DNA from: Adineta ricciae
Lineage: Eukaryota; Rotifera; Eurotatoria; Adinetida; Adinetidae
Direction: 5' to 3'
NCBI GenBank assembly: GCA_905250025.1
Contig: CAJNOJ010000009.1
Location: 682,001-746,000, forward strand
Length of the DNA: 64,000 nt
Below the pieces are notes generated by a model. That model was not told where the DNA came from, made no database searches, and saw nothing but the letters and a program-made list of their open reading frames with translations. The translations under genes and the position numbers were made by a program. Shown here one piece after another: positions 53,509 through 64,000 of this stretch (its first letter is position 1; the number at the start of each line of letters is the position of its first letter).

Positions 53509-53920
53509 AATCAGTAATGTCTAGAAAATAATGAAATTGATTCTTTTCGAGAGAAGCTAAGTTAATATGCGTTGGGAAATGAAGTACAGAGGGGGAAAAT
53601 AAACACATGAGACATGCTCTTTTTTTTCGTTGGCTATTAGTCAAACAATCCAATGTAAGACAGTTGACTGCTTCTGACAACCGCCTACTAATGCCATCTG
53701 GCTGCGACAACTGTATAAATTGTGGTTCGACATTTTATTTGATTAGTATGAATAAAACAACATGGTATTTTATCAAATTTCTAGATGTACAATCTATCAG
53801 GTGTTAAAATTCCTAACTAGTTTGCGTTATCTTTCAAATATTTGAATAGAGAAGAAGCTGATGCAAAGATAAAGCATTCACTCGATCTTCTATTACCTGC
53901 CGACACAGCACATAACAAAT
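53509..53920. promoter_or_regulatory. Divergent region, MARCHF5 (-) / GNAT gene (+)
   Basis: 412 bp between two divergent start codons. A 66-codon plus ORF here is unsupported. An in-frame-looking stretch overlapping the GNAT start in another frame (from about 53850) reads open for about 45 codons, but no exon partner was found. Confidence 0.4.
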
Positions 53921-54775
53921 ATGTTTGTTATCAATTTAAACGAGGACAAAACAAGAATACAAGTGAAAACCAGTGCGGAGCAAAACTCGCAATTAATTGC
54001 TGAAGGAAATGTTGCTGCTGATGTGCCCGATCACACTGTATTGATTCTATTCGATCAAATCGCTCTATTGCCCAGTGATTATCAACAGATTGATCAACTT
54101 CTCTCAACTGTGAGCTCTTACGTTAGTGCTATATATCATTCATTGATATGTATTCGCTTTCCCCGTACATTCGACAATCAAATTCCATTTGACAAACTTC
54201 AATATCGCAACGAATGTTCAGACTTTATGAGTGCAAACACGGATGATTTAAAGTATTATCCTGAAAATAATTTCCAAGGTAGACAAGATCAGTATGAATT
54301 AGTAAGCGATCGAAATATAATACTTGGTTATGCCGAACAGTTACTGCAGCTCATGACTCGAGAGGCATTTTGGTCGAAGAACTGGAATTTGCAAGAAATG
54401 AGCGATCGAATCAATTCAGCAACAAATAATGCAATGATTTTAGACAAAATCAATCACATTCCCTGTGCATTTGGACGTCTATTCTTAGTGGAATCAAGCA
54501 ATGAACAGTTTGGATATATATCCGATATAGCTGTTGATAGTGCTCAACAATCGAAAGGACTCGGACGAGTTCTAGTCAATTATTTCGTTGGAGTTGTTTG
54601 CAATTCAGAAAAGCTGAACTCTACGCTGTGCTTACAATGTGCTAAAGAAGGTAGTGGAGCAATATCTGCAACAAAATTATATCGTAGGTCCGGCTTTGAA
54701 TTCTTTCATATTCATGGTAATCGTATCGCTATTTTCCCGAAAAAGAAGGTGGCATCAGAACAGTCAAGCGCATAG
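53921..54775 (+). CDS. GNAT-family N-acetyltransferase, intronless
   Basis: A single 284-codon ORF. The C-terminal half (about residues 125-265) has the GNAT fold: GRLFLVESSNEQFGYISDIAVD forms the central strands, and QSKGLGRVLVNYF is motif A, the acetyl-CoA pyrophosphate loop (QxxGxG). It ends with the usual ATKLYRRSGFEFF strand-helix. The first 120 residues have no domain I recognise. The substrate is unknown. Lack of introns in an intron-rich neighbourhood could mean retroposition or horizontal acquisition, though base composition looks like its neighbours. A poly(A) signal follows. Confidence 0.78.
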   Translation: MFVINLNEDKTRIQVKTSAEQNSQLIAEGNVAADVPDHTVLILFDQIALLPSDYQQIDQLLSTVSSYVSAIYHSLICIRFPRTFDNQIPFDKLQYRNECSDFMSANTDDLKYYPENNFQGRQDQYELVSDRNIILGYAEQLLQLMTREAFWSKNWNLQEMSDRINSATNNAMILDKINHIPCAFGRLFLVESSNEQFGYISDIAVDSAQQSKGLGRVLVNYFVGVVCNSEKLNSTLCLQCAKEGSGAISATKLYRRSGFEFFHIHGNRIAIFPKKKVASEQSSA

Positions 54776-54786
54776 ATGTCAAAGTC

Positions 54787-54792
54787 AATAAA
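54787..54792 (+). terminator. Poly(A) signal of the GNAT gene
   Basis: AATAAA 11 bp after the stop codon, a very short 3'UTR. Confidence 0.55.
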
Positions 54793-55074
54793 GTGATCCA
54801 TTAGCAGCATTTTTCATCTTTTATTTTCTATTCAACTTCAGATAAAAGTAAAAATACACAAGATTTTAATTTGTCAAACTCAATTACATAGTTGTTCGCT
54901 GATAAAAATTGTTAAAAGAAGAGGACGAAAGACATATACACAGCATAGACAAGAACTGTATCATCATTGACAAAAGAAGAAAAAGAACACATACACATCG
55001 AAGTAAATTTTATTCATAGCAAATAGATATTTATGATTGAAATTGTTCGTGTTTGACATTGATACTTAATTGAA

Positions 55075-55967
55075 TTAATCTTTAAGAGCAGGACGAGTAG
55101 TGCTTGTCGTTGTGCCACCACCGCCGGCAGTATTTGGAATGCCTGAACCTGAAGCTGGCTGTTTGAAATTTGCAGCAGCTTGATATTGCAATTGATATGC
55201 CATTGAATGTATTTTAAAGCCGTAGAGACGAGCAACAAATTGATTTGTTGGCCGTTTTGGTCGATACTCTGGATGAACCATGAATAGCATGTGCGGAAAA
55301 CCTGTGCTAAAATATGCTCCATCCGTATGATGATGACGTGAACTTCTCGGTGTGTAAACATCCAAACATTTCGGACAATAGAGCTTGACCATCGCTTCGC
55401 CAGGTATTTCTGATAAGCCGATCTAGTATTGAAAGGAAAATGCACATGTTTTCCGATTGATACAACCGAAAGTGTCATACTGGCAACATGGGCTGATTGT
55501 CGCAGTAGATGCGAGGACAGAGACCAAAATCGCCATTTTGAAATTTTTCTAGCATTTGAGCAATCCCATTGTTAGTTAAAACGTATCGAGCATGAATAAG
55601 ACCTGTGATTACAAAGCAGACTTGATTATTCTAATGCCTGAGGGAAAAGAGCATTGGAAATTACCATATAACATTTCCGCAGCTTGCTCAATTAAATCTG
55701 ATTGATTGGGATTATCTTGGTTATCAAGTTCATCATCTGGTTCAAGATCAAGAATCATATCCAGTGCTTGTCGATAATGTGGAACTTGCTCATTCAGTCC
55801 TGTCTAGAAATAATCACAAGTAATTTCAAAGAATTTCATGTCTATATGAATTGACGTACTAGATTGAATTTATCTTGAATGTATTCTTCGTCGACTTCGC
55901 AGAAGAATTCATTTCCGCGCAGACCGCAAAACCAAGATATCCAAGAAACTTCTTCTGATGAACTCAT
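55075..55967 (-). CDS. CSNK2B: Casein kinase 2 regulatory beta subunit
   Basis: Four or so exons give about 240 aa, nearly identical to animal CK2 beta. The autophosphorylation N-terminus is [10 protein letters not shown], followed by the acidic loop with [19 protein letters not shown]. The zinc-binding centre is CPRIYC followed by [32 protein letters not shown] and the alpha-subunit-binding region complete the core. The C-terminus replaces the usual short tail with a Gly/Thr-rich extension ([21 protein letters not shown]). It forms the dimeric core of the CK2 tetramer. The start at 55967 matches the family exactly. Open sequence continues upstream for about 44 codons to a splice acceptor but has no Met. 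Confidence 0.96.
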
Positions 55968-56506
55968 GGAGCTTGATTTTGATTTGATACCTTCACCAAC
56001 AGCAGGAACAGCAGCAGCAGAAGAAGACGACGAATGATCGTCTTTTAAAGCAGTTTTTGCGTCAATCGAGGCCAGAACAATGACACAAGGAAATAAACCT
56101 GAAAAGCAAATGCAAGTTTATTCCGAAAAAAGATAGGGTTCAAAACAACGAATAAACATTGACGATCAGATGATTTTACCTCTTTACTAGCAAAAAAAGC
56201 GATCGATTTCAAGCTATTTTTAGTAAGTTTTCTTAAGAAAAAAATATCTAAAAATCAAAGATATGTCAGCATAAATAAATAAATAAAGTGTATGAACAAA
56301 GAAATCTTGTTCTTTTATATTTATACGTATATATAATTCTAAATAAGTGAATCCATAAAGAAAAATCATCTGACAAACAAGAAACAAAAAAAGAAAGAAA
56401 GGCAACCGCTTTGAAAAAGAACAAGAAAAACTGATTGTTAACATTTCTATCGATTATCTGTTGTCGAAAACGATCAAAGTTACAATATATCTCCAAAATT
56501 ATCATT
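55968..56506. other. CK2 beta 5' flank and Egghead 3' flank
   Basis: The part nearest CK2 beta (55968-56098) looks like a 5'UTR exon behind a splice acceptor, with a matching donor near 56187. The rest is AT-rich without supported ORFs. Confidence 0.45.
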
Positions 56507-57931
56507 TCAAACATTAACCGGTGGTGTCAATTGTTTATCAACAATATAGAACTTGTCCTTATCACTTAGAAGTCCCCAAATAACAGCAGTAATTTCGCAG
56601 ATCACCACAAATGGAATCGTTGCTAATGTCCCCAGAATACGAAGAGCGAATTGAGCATAGCCCAAACGCACCAATGAGAACGAACGAACGGCACCGATGA
56701 TGTACAGGTAAATATTGACCGCTCCAACGTAACTTATCAAGAAATTTATCGACCAATGTAATGGAATAGGACACAGTGGTGTAAGAACAACATTCATCGA
56801 TGTTAATGGTAATGTTATCCAAGAATAAAGTGCAATGCCTAAGCAAATACGAACACGAATTGGTAAGCGTTTGTCATGAACGACAAGTAAGATTCCTTGT
56901 AACCATCGTTTACGTTGTTTGATGAAGTCAGCTAGTGTAAATGGACTTTTTTCCCACATTTCACCTTCAATCCAACCGAATGTCTTGTTTTTCGACATGG
57001 CCAACATGGCAAAGTATGTATCTTCAGCAATTGAACCAGCTCGTCCGTTGTCAAATGTCACTTCGAATTCGCAAGCAGCACGACAGACAACAAACGATCC
57101 TTTGAATAAGAATGGTGGCTGGTGCAATTTCTTCAAACAGAATCGTAAACATCCTAAGTCGACACCAACACGCATACTATCGGCTAATGTTGTTATGTGA
57201 TTAACAATGGTTTCATTCGCATAAGTAATTAAACCTTGTCCTATATCATATTCATTCGAAGTAACGAAATTTAAAATACCACGGACCGAATTTTCTGTTA
57301 ACAGCGTTTCTTCATCCAAATGAACGATGTAATCATTCGCTGATAGTTGATTCACATCAGGTTCAAGCGCGTATTGCAATGCACGTGATTTGTAGAGTGC
57401 ACCTGATTTTGTTCGATAGGTACTCGGTACAACAACTTCACGGACCATATTTGCCGGCAACCCGTGAATATCGATTGGTTTATCAGTAACGATTTCGATC
57501 TGAAAGTTGTCTAGTCCAACTTTGGCACATGTATCCAGATTTCTTTTGACATTGTTATGTACTAGTTCAGGATAATCACCACGCGTAACAACACGTATCC
57601 GAATTTTTGGTCCTAATAATGGCGAATTGTGTAACTCAGGTCGTTCGGGAAAGATATTATATAAAATCAAACCACACGTATGGCAAATAACTAATGGTAA
57701 AGGTAATAAAGATAACAAACGTATAAAATAAATCACAATAGTTAACAGTAACCCATAATGTTCAATTGGATTCGATATCAATACGATTAGATTGGATGAC
57801 AACTTATTAAATGGATATATATTCAATGCACCGGACATGCCTTCGAATATGGAAATAAATAGAATAAAAGAAATCACATGAGTTATGTGGCGGCGATTTG
57901 ACGATGTACATATCATTATGAAGTTATCCAA
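56507..57931 (-). CDS. egh: Egghead-type beta-1,4-mannosyltransferase (GT2 family)
   Basis: A single uninterrupted ORF of 474 aa. Two N-terminal hydrophobic segments precede the cytosolic GT2 domain: PKIRIRVVTRGDYPELV, IVHLDEETLLTENSVRGI (DxD-like metal site), the base region GSIAEDTYFAML, and QRKRWLQG (QxxRW) near residue 330. Three or four C-terminal helices follow. The order matches Drosophila Egghead and nematode BRE-3, which add mannose to glucosylceramide in arthro-series glycolipid synthesis. All catalytic motifs are intact. It probably acts in the Golgi/ER membrane. It has no introns, unlike most neighbours. Confidence 0.9.
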   Translation of the reverse strand: MDNFIMICTSSNRRHITHVISFILFISIFEGMSGALNIYPFNKLSSNLIVLISNPIEHYGLLLTIVIYFIRLLSLLPLPLVICHTCGLILYNIFPERPELHNSPLLGPKIRIRVVTRGDYPELVHNNVKRNLDTCAKVGLDNFQIEIVTDKPIDIHGLPANMVREVVVPSTYRTKSGALYKSRALQYALEPDVNQLSANDYIVHLDEETLLTENSVRGILNFVTSNEYDIGQGLITYANETIVNHITTLADSMRVGVDLGCLRFCLKKLHQPPFLFKGSFVVCRAACEFEVTFDNGRAGSIAEDTYFAMLAMSKNKTFGWIEGEMWEKSPFTLADFIKQRKRWLQGILLVVHDKRLPIRVRICLGIALYSWITLPLTSMNVVLTPLCPIPLHWSINFLISYVGAVNIYLYIIGAVRSFSLVRLGYAQFALRILGTLATIPFVVICEITAVIWGLLSDKDKFYIVDKQLTPPVNV

Positions 57932-59168
57932 TAATAATCACACAAGAACAAATCTCTATAAGCAAAAGGGAATATAATAGGTATATATAGACACATGAAA
58001 ATTTCGAATATATATGCGTTAGAATTCTAAGGTAACCAAAACAACTTCTTTTTGTAGTTTAAAACGCAAAAAGAAATGAAGAGAAAGAAACAGAAAGAAA
58101 GAAAAAATGTTCGTCATGAATTTTGTCATTGAAAAAAAGTCTCGCCTGACGACGCTTAAAAATATAAACAATTCCGTGTACATGAACGTACTCCACGCAG
58201 TGAATGTCGTTGCGCGAAGGGTTAATAATCAGAACTATGCGTGACAGTCATTGCGCGTACTTTCTTTTTCTATGTCGACTAATCGTATTACGAGGGACAT
58301 TTATACAAAATATGCGTTTGTTTTCTTTGACACAGAAGAAATGTCCGAAGAAAAAAAAAGCATTATTTCGATGCTTTAAAATAGGTCCCTACGAAATTAC
58401 AACAAGCTGTAGTATCTAATAGATGGTCAATATTTGTCATCTATCTCTTTCAAAGCTTCAAGGTTTATTTTGTAACGCAAGGTATATATTTAAATACATC
58501 CTCCGATCGAATTACACTGACACAAAAACTATTAATTTATTTTCAATGAAGACCTCATTCTTATGTATGCGCATTTTGATTGAAACTCAATCCGTAACGA
58601 ATGACATGAGAAAATAATGGGGCATAAACAGCACGTGTGAAAAAAAAATGTTTCTCAAATACTTTTGTCGACTGGAAATTGTTGGAAAGGATTAAGTAGA
58701 AAAACAAAGATGATTCTTAAATAAAAACGACAAATAAACGATGTTTATCATTCAAATAGAATCAGGAGAAAAAAAGAAAAGACGCAATGCAGAATTCTTA
58801 TCTATCCTTGGTTTTTTTTTACGACAAGAAAGCATCATTGACTTACCACATCTGCACTATTCTTTCTTGATTGAATCGGACATCTTCTGAGCTGTATCAC
58901 CGGACTAGAAGGAAAATAATCTGCAACAAGAAAACGATTTGATGTGAAGTTATCCAGTCTTCATTCAGTTCTTGATTTGACGAGAAAAAAAACAATAGTA
59001 GAAGATGAGACTCTTTCGTTGTTTAATCAGTCAGAGCAAACAAACAGAAGAAGAAAATCAACATGGCCGAGTTTTACAGACGAACATTGTCTTTTTCGAG
59101 GAATATATTTATATACATTTACAAAAAAAGACAGTAATAATGTCAATCTCGAAAAGACGACTCTTCTC
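57932..59168. other. Intergenic spacer, 1.2 kb
   Basis: Egghead promoter side and DNAJC8 3' side. AT-rich with A-runs. A possible short minus-strand terminal exon near 58868-58912, after a CTAG acceptor, would read SGDTAQKMSDSIKKE then stop; no upstream exon was found for it. Confidence 0.4.
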
Positions 59169-60629
59169 TTATCGAGGTTCGGGCTTGTACTTTGGTGGTT
59201 TGAATAGAGCTGGCCCTTTGCCTTTGACTGAATCTTTCGATTTCGCTACTGTTTGGAACGATTTCCAACTGTTGACTCGTGTCTCTCGACTTTCCTAAAA
59301 AACGATATTTTCGAACGGATCCTTTTGATTTTGTATGCGAATGAAGTCATACCTCATAGTTTTTATCCCATTCTTTACGCAGTTTTGTTCGTTCTTCGCG
59401 TTCAGTTGTTTCTTCCGCTTTGCGTTTTCGTTCTTCAGCTTTATTCGCTTCTTCTCGAACTCGTAATCGTTCGATATCGGCAAATAACTTGCATGTCACT
59501 GACCACATTGCTTTTTTATGCTAAAATCGAAGTTGAACAGTGAAAACTTCGTCTGGCCAAAACGAATGACTTACTCCTTCGGGAGTGTCCTCTTCAATCG
59601 GTTGATTTTTATATTTCACACGCTTTTCTTGAATCTAAAATATATATCGGCAAAAGAACGCATGATCAATGTGTGTTAATTACTCCCAAAACAAAGATTT
59701 ACATAAATGGAAAATAGTTGACACTCACCCGATTTGCTGAATGATCGAAGAAAACAGTTCGTTGAGCAATGCATACTAGAAGGAGGGTAGAAACAGGACC
59801 TATCTACTCTGACGATGTCAAGTCTGAGTCTTGCTTATTTTACAGAGAGGAGGAATGAGTATGTGTTTTGGGAGAATACCAAACAAACGATAAGAGGGGA
59901 TCTGAACGGTGAGGCAACGATTGATGAGAAACTTACCATTTTATCTACACGTTCACGAGCTTCTTCGATGACTTCAATGCACTTTTTTCGCTCTGTTTCA
60001 TCTTCGAGCATTTTATATGCTTTGTTAACAGCTAAACGACAAGATCCTATTGCAGCTAGCTCCATGAAATCATAAACGCATACCTTCGAATGCAACTGAA
60101 GCACGATCAGTCATCGTCGGATTTTTATCCGGATGGACAAGCATCGATAGCTAAGTGGTAGGAGAATGGAGTTAATCAAGAAATATTTGAACAGGAAAAG
60201 CTGTGCTTACCCGTCGATAATGTTTCGCAACTTCTTCGAACGGAGTACTTGGATCGATTTGAAGTACCTGTAAGACAACACAAGAATAATTTTTGACTAG
60301 ATTCAGATAGAAATGATCTACTTCGAATGGATTTAGATTGAAATATGTGGCACCGGGACGAAGAAGTCGATTGATTTGTTGTTCAGGCGTTAAAACAGCA
60401 TCACGTTTTTCAATCGCCTTAACCTATATGAATGAAAAAGCAATGTTTTATGATATTTTATTGGAAATCGAATTACTTCAGAATAAAATTGCTCAAATGT
60501 TTCATCTTCTGGTTTAGTAGTGGCTTTCAAGTCTTCTTTCAAATCTGCCGTCGTCGCCGACTGTTTTGATGTCGATGGTTTTGTCAAGAATGGTTCTTGT
60601 TTGATAGTTGTTTGAGTAGACGAGGCCAT
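59169..60629 (-). CDS. DNAJC8: DnaJ homologue DNAJC8 (spliceosome-associated)
   Basis: A multi-exon gene of about 270 aa. A low-complexity N-terminus is followed by DETFEQFYSEV and INRLLRPGATYFNLNPFEVLQ. A J-domain contains SMLVHPDKNP, the HPD tripeptide that activates Hsp70, and then AVNKAYKMLEDETERKKC. A highly charged helix follows (EERKRKAEETTEREERTK), and the typical C-terminus is ESRETRVNSWKSFQ ending in a Lys/Pro-rich tail. DNAJC8 is found with SR-protein kinase and splicing complexes. The domain order and length are normal. Confidence 0.9.
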
Positions 60630-61694
60630 CGGTTAAATCAAAGTTTTCTGAAATAAAACGAAACATGAGATCTAATTAAAATCTACACGCAAAAATAAAA
60701 TTAATATACATTAAGATCAATGAAGGAACAGACTACTGCATTTGTTTATCACAATAGCAGAAGACCAATGATTAGTATGAAATTGTGTTTAGTGACATCT
60801 ATTCGTCTTTCAAAATGATTGAATATATTTCGACAAGATATTTCATTACATTTTCTTAATCATAGAGCATGATGAATGATATTCAATGATGAATCAAATA
60901 TAATTATGAGTAGAAGAGGGCGCTACGTGTCTGCATGAATTAAAGATATTTCAGCGCACATTTGTATTTGCATCTTGAGGATGTATTTCTGCTATTTTCA
61001 ACGTTCATCCTTGAGGATTAGTGTGAGAAACGTGCCATGTTGTATTTGTTATTCCTATCATCAATTGTTTGTTATTGCAAATGATGCTCACTGTTGACAT
61101 TTAAAATGTGACAAAAGAAATCTGAAGTATTTGACTGTTTACATCCACAATCACATAAACACATCTTCCAATTGCTCGAATTTTGTCATTTCTCTTTCGC
61201 TAGTTTCACTTTTATGTTACATCAGTAAGATTTGTTCGGAGTCTTTTGTCGGTAACTAGGTAAATTATTTTCCTGAATGTTCATAGCTCAAACAATCAGA
61301 CTTGAATGATTAGAATGGAAAAAGCGATTGTTATTGTGTCACTTGAAACCAGTTTTGTCGTTCTCATAGAGTGACACTCATTCGCTTGCAGCTACTTTTC
61401 AAATTGAATGCTCACTCTTTTTCACACGTACAAAAGAAACTCATTTTATGAATTTAAAAGAGGACGCCACAAATATTTCTCTCGGAAAATCTTCACTCAG
61501 AATAAGTCATACGTACCGTGAGCATAGTGCCGATTGCAAACGAAGTTTATCCAGGCGACATGCTTTGCATCATGTGTTAAACGTTGCTTAGCTATCCGAT
61601 CGATTTTAAATTGAAAATGGCGATTCGTCTTTGTTTTTCGTAGTAAATATTTTCAGTACAAAATATTTGATTTGATTTCATTGGAGATTCGAAT
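60630..61694. promoter_or_regulatory. Divergent intergenic region, DNAJC8 (-) / CFAP210-like (+)
   Basis: About 1.07 kb between divergent starts. No supported ORF and no clear core motif. Confidence 0.4.
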
Positions 61695-63893
61695 ATGGTG
61701 ATCAAAACTTTACCTATACCTTCAGCAACAACTCCGATCAATTCTCAATTAGGATCACGCAGACCATTGTTGCATAGTCAATCTGGTATGCAATGAGTTT
61801 CATTTTCGATCATATCATTACAATTGTCTCCTAGTTTCATGTCCACCTGTGCATCGTTTGCCGGATGCCACGGCTCTTCGCGACATGTGCATTATAACAA
61901 AGAGTGACATGGATCGAATTTATGAGAATTTAAATCGACGTCAACGCGATAAAGATGCCATTCGACAGGAAATGGAACAGAAGAAAGAAATGCTCGAACG
62001 ATCGATGCAAATCACTAAAGATTGGCCAAATACCTTTGCTGTCAGTAGCTCTTGAAAAATCGAGAGGAAAGTACCGGTTATTGTTTTTAGGGTGACCAAG
62101 AACGAAAATTACAGCGAAAGAAAATCCGTGAACGAGAAGAAGAAGAAAAGAAGCAATTGCTCGATCTGGAAGAAGAGAAATTAGCTGCAGAACGTCGTCG
62201 AGAGTATCTCGAAAAAGCGAAACAAACGCGATACTATGACACTGATCGTGTCCGAACATTTCATGTAAGATTGTTCTCCTGTGATATCTTATTAGGCGAT
62301 TATTGCTCGATAGAGTTCTCTTTTGCTGACGGAAGTTTTAAAAGAACGTGAAATGCAAATCGAAATGAGAAAACATATGGAACAAATGCGCCAAATAAGT
62401 GATAACGACGAACTCAAACGTTTTCAAGAAGCTCAAGATCAATTTGACAAAACCGAACGGGAAAAAAATGCAAAAAGAGCGAAGTAAATTGATTTCTAGA
62501 CAAAAAAGCAACAGCTAATATCACTTTTTTCAACCACAGAGATCGTGCTGATTTAGCTCAATATCATCTTACACAGTCAGTATACCGTTCTATGTCTTGT
62601 CGCTCTGCTAATAATACATTTTTTTATAGAATAAATCGCCGTAAAACTCATTATATCCAAGAAAAACAAAGAAATCAACAAGAGGGCGATGAATATCGAC
62701 GTTTAGCCGACAAATCGCTTCTTGATTTCGTTGAATCTATGCGTACGCGCAAACTCAAGCAAAAACAAACGAAAGAAATGTACGATAAAGCAATGGAACA
62801 AAAACAAAAAATCAAACAAATTGAGCAAAAGCTGGATGAAGTAGAGTATCATCTTTAAGCCATTTGATCTTCAAATGTAATTCTTTTCCGTTGTATTATT
62901 AGGAAGAGGAAGACGACATTCGTACTTATGCAGAAGTCAAAATGCGAATCGCACGATTAAGACGCGAAAAAGAGATCGCTCTTGAACAGTAGGGAACACG
63001 AGTCGAATTTATGTCTAAGTGTTGATGTTTTACTTGTCAATAGACAAAAACAAAATACACGTGACGAAACAATTGGTTACTTGGGTTCGCTACTGAAACG
63101 AGCTGAGGCCGACAATGAATCTCGAATCTATCGTGCTCAAGCCGAGAAAGATGCTAAGACTTATCGGGAAGAACAAGAGAAATATGAAAAACAACAACAA
63201 ATGCTTGATTCGATTGAGAAGCATCGTTTGCAATCGGTAGAAAGACTATTTTACTATTCGCACAAGTAAACGTGATTGTTTTGTAATAGTTAAAACGACG
63301 TCAGTTCGATCGTGGAATGGAGGAGCGTGAAGATGCCGAACTCCGCAGACGAAAAGCACAAGCTGATCATTTGTTCCGTTTATATCAAAAGGAAAAAGAA
63401 AAAGAACGCGAACAAAACGTTCAATTACTCGGACAAATTCAACAAAGACAAGCGGTATTGAATTAACTCTCGCACTCGGTGACTTCTTTCATGTCAGCTA
63501 TTTAGAGAGATCGCAAGGAACGTGAGCGTGCTTCGAAAGAAAACGAAATACAAGAAATACAATTAGACAAACAAATGAATGAAATCGAACGACAACAATA
63601 TCTCGAATATACTGGCCGGGTTATGTCATATCTGGAGGAGAATGGTCGTGATATCCATCCAATGCAACGGGTACGTTCGAAACTTTGTTTATTAGTAAGA
63701 ATTCTGAATGAATGAAAATATTTAGACTGTTGCCGAAGAAATGAAACGTTTTGATAATTTCAATCACAGTTACAAGAAAACGGAAACACCACGAAACGGA
63801 CAGGAGGAGAAAAAATCTAGCAGTCATGATAGGCCTTCGTTGAATGACACCAAGAAGCATTTGGGTTTTCAATGGGAAATTCCTCAAAAATAA
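61695..63893 (+). CDS. CFAP210: CFAP210/CCDC173-like ciliary coiled-coil protein
   Basis: A multi-exon gene with introns near 50-60 bp encodes about 560 aa. A short N-terminus contains ITKSDMDRIYENLNRR, then ERSMQITKDWPNTFA and KLQRKKIREREEEE. After YYDTDRVRTFH the protein is continuous charged coiled coil, ending in KKHLGFQWEIPQK. The TKDWxNT phrase and the layout resemble CFAP210, a microtubule inner protein of axonemal doublets; other trichohyalin/plectin-like CFAP coiled coils remain possible. The start at 61695 precedes a spliced 94-base first coding exon. Confidence 0.6.
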
Positions 63894-63938
63894 AAAAAGC
63901 GAACTTTGACTCTCTTAATTATTTATACAATTCATAAA

Positions 63939-63944
63939 AATAAA
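63939..63944 (+). terminator. Poly(A) signal of the CFAP210-like gene
   Basis: AATAAA 45 bp after the stop codon. Confidence 0.55.
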
Positions 63945-64000
63945 TATTTGTACACAAAAAAAGACACATGTTATACGGTGATCGTTAGATCATGATATGA

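Noticed and set aside
55968..56098. Possible N-terminal extension of CK2 beta resembling a signal sequence
   Set aside because: The frame is open back to a splice acceptor but contains no Met, and the likely upstream exon has an in-frame stop. The Met at 55967 matches the invariant family start.
58868..58912. Possible minus-strand terminal exon ending SDSIKKE-stop
   Set aside because: No upstream exon with matching phase was found; it may be chance sequence in the DNAJC8 3' region.

Overview
The window is nuclear DNA of a small-genome invertebrate animal. Coding is AT-rich. Most introns whose two ends I could place are 39-65 bp, with GT...AG ends, and genes lie a few hundred bp apart on both strands. 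The gene set is animal: adhesion GPCRs, Cys-loop channels, Dicer, HP1, CK2 beta, ODF2, Egghead. Very short introns, the Egghead-type mannosyltransferase and a WNGxxC cysteine-module membrane protein suggest a spiralian such as a bdelloid rotifer. That assignment is inference, because no marker gene settles it. Exon joins were worked out by eye from splice signals, reading phase and family conservation.

Layout. 0.4-9.0 kb (+): two related adhesion-type GPCRs with Thr-rich, internally repeated stalks, with a GABA/glycine-like Cys-loop receptor between them. 9.4-13.7 kb: HP1 (-) and SEC23 (+) diverging from a 212 bp shared promoter. 15.7-18.2 kb (+): a nicotinic-type alpha subunit, tail to tail with a small single-pass membrane protein (-). 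19.4-26.9 kb (-): an HPS4-like BLOC-3 subunit and a RAD54L2/ARIP4 remodeller. 27.9-34.6 kb: a coiled-coil protein (+), a type II cysteine-rich protein (-), a 91-aa orphan (-) and a class A GPCR (-). 34.6-38.5 kb: the largest gene-poor stretch. 38.5-44.2 kb: ODF2/cenexin (+), a secreted protein with collagen-like triplets (+), and a 90-aa protein with three EF-loop-like repeats (-) behind a TATA box and a 17 bp perfect palindrome. 44.7-51.9 kb (-): a full Dicer. 52.1-63.9 kb: MARCHF5 (-), a GNAT acetyltransferase (+), CK2 beta (-), Egghead (-), DNAJC8 (-) and a CFAP210-like ciliary protein (+).

Most genes are unrelated housekeeping neighbours, so I see no operon-like system. The notable biology is inside proteins. 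The two Cys-loop channels carry opposite, family-atypical residues at the ion-selectivity filter: the GABA/glycine-like channel has lost the anion signature and gained an acid, and the nicotinic-like channel has lost its acid and gained a proline. The Dicer has a badly altered Walker A motif while its RNase III centres look intact. The two GPCR stalks are coding minisatellites. The 90-aa calcium-loop protein has a compact, inducible-looking promoter.
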